This document shows, in pieces, positions 38,499 through 47,414 of a DNA stretch of 64,000 nucleotides (position 1 is its first letter; each line of letters starts with the position of its first letter). Made by a program: the position numbers and the translations under genes. Under the pieces are notes generated by a model that had not been told where the DNA came from, did no database searches, and worked only from the letters and a program-made list of their open reading frames with translations. This stretch comes from Melieria omissa. Taxonomy: Eukaryota; Arthropoda; Insecta; Diptera; Ulidiidae. The stretch is taken from contig OZ020267.1 in assembly GCA_963971225.1 (NCBI GenBank), positions 37,042,989 through 37,106,988 of the forward strand, read 5' to 3'.

Positions 38499-39022
38499 TA
38501 TATAAAACAAACTATACTGTGGAAGAGTTAATAAACTGAACTTTTAATTAAGAGAAATAAACAATGAAACCTGAAATTTTATCAAAAGGAAAATAATCGC
38601 TCAGATATTTAGACGGAAAACTTCCTAGGAAAGGAAGGGAAAATAACCCACTTTTCGGAGCAATGCCTTGGTTTGACGAACTCATTTGTGTATTGATGAG
38701 TCCTCATTCCTTGTCTCATTAGGTTTTTTGAAATGGAAATCTAAAGTGGAAATGACGCATATATATAACTCACACATCCACTAGTAGAATTTCCGTAACT
38801 CAAGGGGTTAAGTGTGGACTAATTGTGGACTGTGGAAGTCAGTCTTTACATAAATTTTCTTGCATTTAGAAAGTAAAGAAGACATCTTTTCAAAATTCAT
38901 ACCCAAAATAATGATGAAAGGAGAAGCAGGTACAACAATACTTGAGTATCGGTTACTTTTCATTGAAAGTGAGTACTCGCAGCTGGCTAACTTTGCAATT
39001 TTCTGTCATGCAATAAAATATA

Positions 39023-39993
39023 AGGGAGAGGGCTGGGTTGTGAACCAGGCTGGGGTGTGAACCATTGCCGTTTTTTCTTTCCCTAATTGACATATCGCCA
39101 ATCTTTCAACTGTCAATTTTGTCTTATGATATGACTCTGCTTTTGTGGTTACACCGAAGTTCAAACACGTATTGCTTGTGGCAGCAATCGAAAGACATCG
39201 TGTTTGAAAATCGACTGCGAAAACTTGTTGGCTTTTTTTTAAAGTGCTATCTTAGTGACCGAGCTTATTGCAAAAAGGTCTGTGTAATACATGTGTATTT
39301 AGTGTTTTGATTCTATTTTACGATGCAACATTTGTTTGTGTCGAATTATGATTGGAAGTGTCGTTTATTTTAAAGTTTCCAAAATGGCATCGTGGTTGGG
39401 CTGTGAACCACTGAGGAGGCTGCGTTATGAACCACCTGTTTTTCGTACTACATTTGTTCTAACACTGTCAAATATGGACGGATATATAAAAATAAAGTCA
39501 TTTTATATAATTTCACTCGATTTCGTTGAGTTCACTTGAAGTGGGCCAATGCGAGAACGCATTTGTATTTCACAAGCAAACATTGCGACACCGATTAGGA
39601 TGAAAATTCAAAAAATTGAGCAGTTTCATTCATTGCGATTTTTTGGCCTAAGAGGCGTCATTATAACTTTTTTTCACCTCTTGAGGCTTCTTGATTAAAT
39701 AAATTCTCAATGTACTTAAAAATTATGGGGTTTTTCTTCGTATTTTCCGACTTTAATATGGATTTTCCAGATGGTTCACAACCCAGCCACTTTTTTGAAA
39801 AAGCGAAAAATCACGTTCTTAGAAAATTGGACGTAGAGAGTTAAATTTCAATCAAAACGGTAATCTGTCTTCATAACAAAGTTGCGTTATATATTCATCT
39901 TTCCAACGGTATCTTCGATTTGTCGATATCTTTATTTTGTGAAAAGTTAGAGCCAAAAAACAAAACCCCTGTTCACAACCCAGCCCTCTCCCT
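39023..39993. mobile_element. Non-autonomous transposon with perfect 23-bp TIRs
   Basis: AGGGAGAGGGCTGGGTTGTG plus three more bases at the left recurs exactly inverted at the right; TATA flanks both ends (39019-39022, 39994-39997). Internal copies of the GTGAACCA/ATGAACCA motif resemble subterminal transposase-binding repeats. Two short ORFs inside match nothing I recognise. Superfamily is undetermined. Confidence 0.8.
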
Positions 39994-40088
39994 TATATAA
40001 TAAAAAAAAATATATAAAAAAAAATTCAAAATATATATAATTTTGTTGTAACTGAATGAACTATTTGACTACCTAAATTGGCTCTTAA

Positions 40089-40578
40089 CCCATTGCTGCC
40101 GGGTACCAGTTTCGCCCATACGATTTTGATAAAATTTCATACACGGCCTGGACCCAAAATGATCAGAAACAAAATTTCAGCATTCTATCTCTACTCGTTG
40201 CTGCGATATTCATTGGGTATTTTGTACCCACTGTGCAGCAATGGTAGCTTTTTCCCATACTTTTTAAAGTGATCAGCTAAACAGGTGAACAAAAGTTTTA
40301 TTTTTTACAGGTGTGTTAGGAGGCAGATTTTTGTGAGGTTCTAAGGCCACTACGCTTTACCACATTTTCTACCTCCGGAAAATTCACAATTTTTGGAGTC
40401 TGGTAACTCTAGCTAGATGGCGGATTTTAGGGTTACCTCCACTAGACTAAGGTAGTTCCATCTTTACCCCAACCATCCCTATCAATGATTTTGAGATATC
40501 TCTACCACGAACTTTTCTGTGATTTTTTTAAAAAGTCAGTTTTCATAGGTCAAATTTTACCCATTAGGCAGCAATGGG
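40089..40578. mobile_element. TTAA-flanked MITE, 490 bp
   Basis: Inverted ends CCCATTGCTGCC lie next to TTAA on both sides (40085-40088 and 40579-40582). The CCC start and TTAA duplication fit a piggyBac-type MITE. No coding potential is visible. Confidence 0.8.
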
Positions 40579-40594
40579 TTAATACGACAAAATA

Positions 40595-41505
40595 TCAGGT
40601 GTACAACTTTGCTTCCGCCGTTTTCCGATAGGTGGCTGTACCGGCTGAGGCTGGTTGAAATACATAGATGGTAATGGCTTTAAAGTGAGTGTGGACAGTG
40701 CCTAACGAATTGTCATCGCCGTTTCAGTGACAGTTGTTCTTGTTTTCGTATTATTCACGCTCGAAAATGTCCGTTTATGTGCCCAATTCTCGCCATTTGC
40801 GGGAAGTTTTACTTTTCTGTTACAATTCGAAAAAAAAATGCAGCTGAAGCGCATCGAATGCTCTCAGAAACTTACGGTGATGCTGCTCTGAGTGAAAGAA
40901 CGTGTCGCGAGTGGTTTCAACGTTCTAAAAATGGTGATTTCGATGTCGAAGACAAACATGGTGGTGGAAGAGAAAAAACCTTCAAAGATGAACAACTAGA
41001 AGCATTGCTTGATGAAGATTCGTGCCAAACCCAAGAAGAGCTTGCCGAATCGTTGGGAGTGAGTCAGCAAGCCATTTCAAAACGTCTCAAGGCCCTGGGC
41101 ATGATTCGAAAGAAGGAAACTGGGTGCCGTACGAGTTGAAACCGAGGCCTCATGTCGCAAAAGTGGTCAAAAAGTACCTGGAAACGCTGAAATGGGAAGT
41201 CTTGCCCCACCCGCCGTATTCCCCAGATGTCGCCCCTTCTGACTTCCACCTATTCCGTTCGATGGCACACGGCCTGGCAGATCAACATTTTCAATCCTTC
41301 GAAGAATTGGAAAAATGGATTGCTTCATGGATAGCGTCAAAAGAGGACTCCTTTTTTTGAGCCGGGATCCGAAAATTGCCGGAAAGATGGGAGAAAGTTA
41401 TCGCTAGCGACGGACAATACTTTGAATAATACATCTGTAAGCACTTTTTCGCAATAAAGCTTTTAATTTTGGAAAAAAACGGCGGAATCAAAGTTGTACA
41501 CCTGA
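40595..41505 (+). mobile_element. Internally deleted mauritiana/Mos1-like mariner
   Basis: 911 bp with inverted repeats TCAGGTGTACAACTTTGCTT and its near-perfect inverse, flanked by TA at 40593-40594 and 41506-41507. It lies 12 bp from the right end duplication of a TTAA-flanked element (40089-40578). Length is about 0.4 kb short of a full mariner. Confidence 0.92.
40767..41429 (+). pseudogene. Mos1-like mariner transposase remnant
   Basis: From ATG 40767 the reading MSVYVPNSRHLREVLLFCYN runs into a frameshift at an A-run. The DNA-binding part follows (RTCREWFQRSKNGDFDVEDK, EELAESLGVSQQAISKRL), then a second frameshift near 41115 before NWVPYELKPR. A deletion joins this directly to YLETLKWEVLPHPPYSPDVA and PSDFHLF. 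After another shift, GIRKLPERWEKVIASDGQYF ends at TAA 41427-41429. The first two catalytic Asp residues are deleted; only the third remains. The fragments match Mos1 organisation closely. Confidence 0.9.
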
Positions 41506-42443
41506 TAGATAGACAGAGTAAGAAGCGATATCTTCTAGAATCGTTTTGAGAATCGAGTGCTTATTACTTAAGTATTGAAACTTGAGAATTGTTGCGTTGA
41601 ATCAAGTGCTTTCTACTTCAAATATTGGTTTTGCCAATACTGTTCAAAGCTCTTATAAATATTTATATGCATTCTTAATCCTCAAATGTATGAATAATTT
41701 TCTGATTTTCTTATTAAACATAGTTTTTATTTTTAACAAAAATTACTAACAGAAAAAATTTATTAAATTCATGCAAAACAAATTTGGACTTTGGTCGTTT
41801 CAAAAAATTACATCAGGGTCTCATTTGAAGACATGTACTTATATCTTATCTTTGAAGGTTAAGTTCTGCCAACTCTTTCGAAAATCAAAGGCTTATTACT
41901 GTCAGCATTGAAATTTGAAAAGTGTTGCTTTGAATCGAGTACTTTCTACTATAAGTACTGGTTGTGCTGAGCTCAAATCTCTTTCTTAGTACAACAAAAG
42001 AATGTAAATAATGTTTATTAAGTACTAACAAACACTACGTGCATACACAACGCTTGGAAAATCCAACGGCAAATAATATAAATAAATGAAATCAGTGGCA
42101 GTCGGTGCCAGCAATACAAGCAATAAATATAAAAGACACAACAACATCGAATGCGCCCACAAATTTGTAATTTGACTTGGGGCTTGTCACATACAAAACA
42201 TAAAAACAACGAGCAACCGCAAAATTAATCAATGACATGCAACAAACTCGCTGACGCGCAGCGCCGCATTAGAACAACAAACCGGCAAATAAACAAGGAA
42301 ACAAAAAACCAGGCGCCGGCCAACACGTACACACTGCCAGTTTTTACGTGCGTGCGTGTGTGTGTGTGTGTTGTGCCACATTTAACATTGAACGCCACAT
42401 GCGCTGCATGCAAAAGACACACAAGTACACGGCTTCTACTTAC
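41506..42443. other. Left flank of exon 10 (3' intron side)
   Basis: 41520-41980 carries two diverged copies of a segment ending GAATCGAGTGCTTTCTACT / GAATCGAGTACTTTCTACT. 42225-42443 is the read-through frame from exon 10, including a TG run. The rest is unremarkable intron. Confidence 0.5.
42014..42019 (-). terminator. Poly(A) signal for an exon-10-terminated transcript
   Basis: AATAAA on the minus strand, 206 bases past the TAA (42225-42227) that would end exon 10 if its donor were not used. It would support a short isoform. AATAAA is common by chance in AT-rich DNA. Confidence 0.35.
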
Positions 42444-43842
42444 TGCTGGCTGCGTCGATGTGGCATTCGCTGGCGCAACGTTCTGGCCGTGCTGCAAGAA
42501 TACCAAAGGACCAACAATGTTGCCGCCGCCGCCACCGGCCGTGCTCGCAGTTGCGCTGGCAGCAGCGCCCAACGTAGGCGGCGAGTTGCTAGCGGTTTTG
42601 TGTAGCAGCGCTTTGGGCTGCTGCACAATGGGCGGTTTGCCGTTGTCGAACTGGTAGTAGAGCACGTCGGTGGCGGGCGCGGCGCCGCCGTACAGCAGGC
42701 CGCCGCTGTCGGTGCCGACGGGCTTGTAGAGCGGTGGCGGATCGGCGGTTTGCGCACCCGAAATGTGATAGGCCGACACTTTCGGCTGCTCGGGCGGCGG
42801 CGGCAGTGGCGCGCCGCTGCTGCCTGTGGGCCGCAGAAAGTCGGGCACGTGCGGCATTTTGTAGTTGTAGATGTAGGGGCGCTCGTACTCGCCCACGGCC
42901 GACGTGCTGGAGTGTATGTAGGAGAGAAAGAGATCGGACTTGGCGGGCTGTAGGCGCGAGTTGAAGGCGCCACCGTGGCCGTTCGCGTGCGCGGGCTTCG
43001 GCACGGCATAGCCGCTCGCGTTCGGCAGCTGACCGCTGAGCAGCTGCGTCTTGGTGATGGCCTGTCCGGAGAGGCGTCGGATCGGCACACCAATGTCGGA
43101 CTTGGCGTCGCGCTTCTTCACGCCGACGCACGCCGACGACGGCCCGTTGTAGTAGTAGGGCGCCGCGGGCGTGCTCGGCCACTCGACGAAGCTGTCCCTG
43201 CGTTTGTTAGTGCTACCACAACTACCACCACCAGCGCCGGCGGCGGCGCTGTTGCTACAACTAGTGCTACCGTTACCGTTACCGCTACTACTGTTAGTAC
43301 TACCGTTGTTGGCGCTCGCCGAACCGGCCACCTTGCCGAATACGTTGTTCAGGCTGAACTTGTACTGATTGTTCTCGAACGTGGTGTAGTTCAGCAGGCG
43401 ATTGCCGCTCGCTTTGGCGGCTGCGGCGCTCTTCTCACTACCATTACCGCTAAATGAGTTGGCGCTGCCGTTGCCGTTGCCATTGTTAGTGGGGTTAGTG
43501 GCGGCATGGGAATGGGGGGCAGTGTGTATGGGCGCCAGTGCGTTGGACGGTGGATGATTGCCGGGCGGGTTAGTTTGGGAGTGACTGTAATTGGGCTTGG
43601 GGGCGTGTGGGCGCTGGGCATAGAATGAGTTTTGGCGCGGTGCCGGTGGTTGGAGTGGCTTTTGTTGTGATTGCTGTTGCTGTTGTTGTTGTTGGTGTTG
43701 ATGATGCTGTTGCTGATTACTCACAGTTTGTTGCATTAGGCTGTTGTAGGCGGATGTGCCGGCCAGGCCAGCGGACTTGCGATGGCTGCCGCTGGAAGCG
43801 CCGGAGGATTTGTTAGTTCCATAACGGGTGCTATCGCTAGAT
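42444..43842 (-). CDS. EPB41L4A: EPB41L4A exon 10: long low-complexity exon
   Basis: One base completes the codon split with exon 9; 466 codons follow, ending phase 0 at a strong donor GTAAGT (plus 42438-42443). It has a poly-Gln/His tract near residues 40-60, Asn/Gly and Ser/Gly repeats, and islands that look constrained: RLLNYTTFENNQYKFSLNNV, RRDSFVEWPS (a basophilic-kinase-type site), IPRRLSGQA-like VPIRRLSGQA, and YERPYIYNYKMPHVPDFLRP. Codon use is strongly GC3-rich, which keeps other frames open for about 200 codons; those are shadows. If the donor is skipped, translation ends at TAA 42225-42227 with AATAAA at 42014-42019. Confidence 0.85.
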
Positions 43843-43957
43843 CTAGACATGAACAACGGAAGGAAGGGAGTGTCGGAAGATGGCATGAGTACATGTGTGT
43901 GTCCTGGGGGCAGAGTACGAACGATAAACTATCGAGATGTGCGCTGGTGTTACTAAC

Positions 43958-44104
43958 CTTTCGGAGGAATAGGCATAGTCCTGATCGGCGCCCAGACCGG
44001 AGTCGGTGTGCTCGTGCGAGACGCGAAGCGCTGAATTCTCCAACGGACTGAGATTCGAACCGGTGGGCGAGATGAAGTCGCCCATGCTGATGCTGGACAT
44101 CATT
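43958..44104 (-). CDS. EPB41L4A: EPB41L4A exon 9: acidic/Ser-rich cassette
   Basis: 147 bases, 48 full codons: MMSSISMGDFISPTGSNLSP, then LENSALRVSHEHTDSGLG and ADQDYAYSSE. Acceptor is a CT-rich tract ending TAG (plus 44105-44107); donor is GTTAGT (43952-43957), weaker than its neighbours. HTDSGLGADQDYAY looks like a conserved short linear motif, but I cannot name it. Only 115 bp separate it from exon 10. Confidence 0.82.
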
Positions 44105-44553
44105 CTAATGAGAGAGAGAGAGATGGCGAGAGAAAACGGTTGAGTATAAATGAGTGAGGGAAATGAAAAATCTGAATGAAAATCTGAAGTTTTAATGAAC
44201 ATAAAGGAGAAGAAAAACTGGCAAATGATTTTTTCACAAAACTTGCTTTGAAGATGTTAACTGCAGAGATCTAATAAAAACAGGAGATAACTTTGAGATT
44301 ATAAAATTGTTTAGTGACTACTAACTTCCACGTAACCAACACAAGACTGTCTTGTGGAGGACCTAATAATAAAATTGCATAACATAGCCTTTTTTTTACC
44401 TCTAAGTAAAAGTAGAGTCTGAAAGTAGGGACTATAGATCCTTAATAGGAACATTTATTGCAAATTTCTTCTCATATTCTATACTAATTGGAATCATTAA
44501 GTAGGAACTATCGGCTTGAACATGTCCTTGCGATCACCTTTGTGACTACTCAC

Positions 44554-44667
44554 CTCACCAATCCATTATTACGTTCGCATTCCCGCGACGAAATCGTGCT
44601 GGCCGAACGTATTGAGCCATTTCGGCCACTGGCATTGTCGTTCACGTTCGAGTTTTGGAAATATAAA
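44554..44667 (-). CDS. EPB41L4A: EPB41L4A exon 8: short Ser/Asn-rich cassette
   Basis: 114 bases encoding LYFQNSNVNDNASGRNGSIR, then SASTISSRECERNNGLV. No known domain. It is supported by a good acceptor (long pyrimidine tract then TTCAG, plus 44668-44670), a strong donor GTGAGT (plus 44548-44553), phase-2 borders that match exons 7 and 9, and absence of stops only in this frame. Being short and a multiple of three, it is a plausible alternative cassette. Confidence 0.75.
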
Positions 44668-44836
44668 CTGAAGAAAACAATAAGCAAGTTAAAGTCAAAG
44701 AGTTAGAAGACATTCTACACATTCGAAAAGACTACAGTTTATATTTAAGCACTGCAATTTGTTTCTAAAAACACAAAGCTTCTTTAAAAAACGCCTCAAA
44801 AACTAAGAAAAAGACTCCATTTAGTCAGGAACTTAC

Positions 44837-45118
44837 CCTCGTATGCGATCCACACGATTCTTGCCCTGTCCACTGGTCGAGCCGCTGCCGTTCGTGATGG
44901 TGTTGCCGGAGCCGGTGCTCTTGCCGCCAACGCTGCCTTTGCTGCTGCTTTTGTGAATTTTCAAATTCAGCGTGGAGCGCTTTGAGTTCGTTTCGACCAC
45001 AGTGTAGGGTATTTCGCGCAGCTGATCCTCAGTCATGCCGGTCGTGTCGACCAGATCGAATTGCAAGTGCTTCGCCAGCTCGCTGGACCAGATGCGATTG
45101 CGCGAATCGGAGGGCGAT
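44837..45118 (-). CDS. EPB41L4A: EPB41L4A exon 7: conserved ELxKxL..REIPYT segment
   Basis: 282 bases, 93 full codons. The peptide begins KSPSDSRNRIWSSELAKHLQ, then FDLVDTTGMTEDQLREIPYT, then a Lys/Ser-rich stretch and a Gly/Ser/Asn linker ending NRVDRIRG. The middle aligns without gaps to the human segment LVDPSGLSEEQLKEIPYT. This is the strongest evidence outside the FERM domain for the EPB41L4A assignment. Donor GTAAGT is at plus 44831-44836 and acceptor TTGCAG at 45119-45121. Confidence 0.93.
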
Positions 45119-45180
45119 CTGCAAGCAGTTCGTTGCTATAGCATTGGACTCGCCACTACTGTTAATGGCCAATCACTTAC

Positions 45181-45564
45181 TTGTTCTTGCGATGACGTCG
45201 CGACTTGTGATGCGAATGCGTGTCCGAGTGGCTGTCGTTGCTGTGCAGACTGCGCGCCACCATGCTGCTCTTTGAGACGGACGCCTGCTGTACGGAACTT
45301 TGACCGAGACTAGCCTCTGCCTGGCGTCGCTGCACCTCGCGCCACTGCGACGTCGAGTCGATCAGCTCGGCGGAGCCGCTGCGCACCGACGAGGTGCGAT
45401 GACCTGAGTAACTGCGTCCGCGTGTGCTGTCATGGTCCGAGCCGGCCGAGTCGCGCCGATGCCGCGACCGTCGATGCTTGCGATGATGCGAGCGTCCCGA
45501 TCGACCAGATCCGCGCGATAATTCACTCTCGTTGTCGGAGGTGCGGCGATGGCGATGCTTGTGC
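45181..45564 (-). CDS. EPB41L4A: EPB41L4A exon 6: Arg/His/Ser-rich region with QWREVQRRQ motif
   Basis: 384 bases in frame. It starts with a basic stretch (HKHRHRRTSDNESELSR, then alternating Arg/His/Ser), passes through ELIDSTSQWREVQRRQAEAS, and ends KSRRHRKN. The SxxQWxxVxRRQ segment corresponds to SAPQWEAVLRRQ of vertebrate EPB41L4A and helps separate this gene from other 4.1 paralogues such as yurt/EPB41L5. Acceptor is GTACAG (plus 45565-45567), donor GTAAGT (45175-45180). The following intron is only 62 bp. Confidence 0.92.
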
Positions 45565-45839
45565 CTGTACGTGCAATCGATGACAGGGGTCAGGGTGCAA
45601 GTAATTGAACGGAAAAGTCAATATTGCGCAAAATTGCCGGTTATCAAAAGAACATAATACCCGCATGCAGTCAGTGGCTGTGTTGTTTGTAATTGGTGGC
45701 AATTTTGGCAACAAGCCAACGCTTAACCCATCAAAAGCTGAACATGCGGTTTCGGACTATGTTTGAGCGATGCTCGTATTGAGTGAAGAGGTTTTGCAAT
45801 ACATAAACGTTGCGTTATAGAAAAGTTGGAACACACGCT

Positions 45840-46080
45840 TGTTATAGCTCGATCCTCGATCCTAGCCTTACATGTCTAGGAGCCCGCTATTTCCCTGCGA
45901 TAGGTGAGGTCCTTATGATTGATATCAAATCACTACTCAAATTCGCTAAAAACACAGCCAAGCTTAGCCATCATTACTTCATCAGCTTTTAATGCCTAAG
46001 GAACTTCATCTGGTACCACTAGGGACCCTTCAGGGTCTATGCGTGGCCAATACGATCAACCAGCTTAACCTAACCTAACT
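45840..46080 (+). mobile_element. LINE 3' end with TAACC tail
   Basis: The frame CLGARYFPAIGEVLMIDIKS followed by LLKFAKNT matches the end of a LINE ORF2 (LG..., D.. LLKFAK). After the stop comes a 3' UTR (GGGACCCTTCAGGGTC) and the tail TTAACCTAACCTAACT. It lies in intron 5 of EPB41L4A. Confidence 0.7.
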
Positions 46081-46988
46081 TTTCGCAGTTCAAAATAAAG
46101 CTATGTTATGGTAAGGTCAAATCTTTGGTTACAGTTCTTTACCAGGGAACAGTGGGGCACATAGGAGGGGAGAGGGTCAGGGGTTCAAACCCCCCAAATA
46201 TAAAATTGTAAGCGGACCTCATACAAGCTGAGGTCTTTTAGTCCTGTAAGCTGAAGTCTTCCTTGCATAAATTGATTTGATTTTTCATTGAATAATGTAA
46301 TCTGATTTTTCATGGTTTTGATAATTGAAATAAAAGATCTAATGAAACAAATAAAAAAGTTGGGGTAACTTTCTCATTTTTAGTTAATTGTAATACGTGC
46401 AAGCTGACCTTTTCTAGTCATGTGACCTTTTCTTGTTAAAATTTTCTTTGCGTAATTTTAGGTGTTTTTTTTATTAGATTTCTTCGATTTGATTTTTCAC
46501 TTTACTAAAATAAATTTTTTTTCAAAATCTAATCTGATTTTGTCTAAATTTATTCATCAAAATATAAGTTTCAATTGACCAAAACTTTATAATTTCCTTT
46601 ATTCCATGAAAGCTGACGTCTTTTAATAATGTAAGCTTCTTCTTCTCCTTCTTTTTATAAAAGAATCCAATTTGAATTTGTCTAATTTTCTATTTCAAAG
46701 ACATGTTTTCGTTGACTTCTTTCTGATTTTAATTAGACTTTCCCATATAAAAAATAATTATCAACTTATTTCTCTCTTTCTTTCTCTCTCCCAATCAATA
46801 CTTTCTCAAAATTGCAACCATCATTTTTGCTTCCACTAAAAACCCATCTGCATTCCCCTTTTTATGACCAGCCTCGTGTTAAAGTGCCGATCAGCCGACG
46901 CGAACGTGTCCTGCGCGCACTGCACGTGTGCGCTTATCGTTTTGACATATCGCGCGACCCACCTGAGCTGCGTTCGCAATTCACTTAC
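46081..46988. other. Intron 5, AT-rich with weak internal repeats
   Basis: Words such as AAGCTGAGGTCTTTTAGTCC, AAGCTGAAGTCTTCC and AAGCTGACGTCTTTTA recur between 46220 and 46640, suggesting an eroded repeat. 46780-46985 is pyrimidine-rich, adjoining the donor side of exon 5. Confidence 0.45.
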
Positions 46989-47414
46989 CTTCGCGTGGAG
47001 CGCGAGTCGTTTGATGAATGACTCTCCACCGAGCTCGATCGATAGCGCTGCTGATGTGCCGATCCAGCGACATGATCGCGATGCGAGCCGTACGAGTGCT
47101 GTTGCGTTTGTTGCTGCTGCTGCTGTTGGTGCTGGTGTCGATGCTGGTGTTGATGGTGATGGTGATGATGATGCGAGCTGCCGCCGCCGCTGCCACCTGT
47201 CGTATTGGCCGATCGCACCGAGCGCGGACTGGACGGATTGTTGCCGAATAGCGAACGCTGCTGCGAGCGCGGCCACGGTGCGCTGCGTGTGCTGCGCGGC
47301 GAGTCGGGCGTCTGCAGGCCGCTGCTGCTGAGCGGCGGCTGCTGCTGGTACGGCCGTATGCCCAGACTGGTCGGTATGCTGTACGTGGAGCGGTAGGGAC
47401 TCTCGTAGTTGCTG
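46989..47414 (-). CDS. EPB41L4A: EPB41L4A exon 5: Ser-rich region with His/Gln tract
   Basis: The 426-base exon encodes a Ser/Arg-rich disordered segment: NYESPYRSTYSIPTSLG, several SPRS and SxR phospho-type motifs, then a run of seven histidines followed by a mixed His/Gln tract and a Ser/Arg tail ending SRSTR. Donor GTAAGT is at plus 46983-46988. The acceptor is again NAGNAG (CTCAGCAG), allowing starts at 47414 or 47411 (TSN versus TN). No family domain is visible here. Inclusion rests on frame continuity, good splice sites and third-position GC-rich codon use unlike the flanks. Confidence 0.85.

Noticed and set aside
42440..43182. Long alternative frames (about 200 codons) across exon 10 on both strands
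   Set aside because: They arise from GC-rich third positions of exon 10; peptides are Arg/Ala/Pro-rich noise and lack splice or family support.
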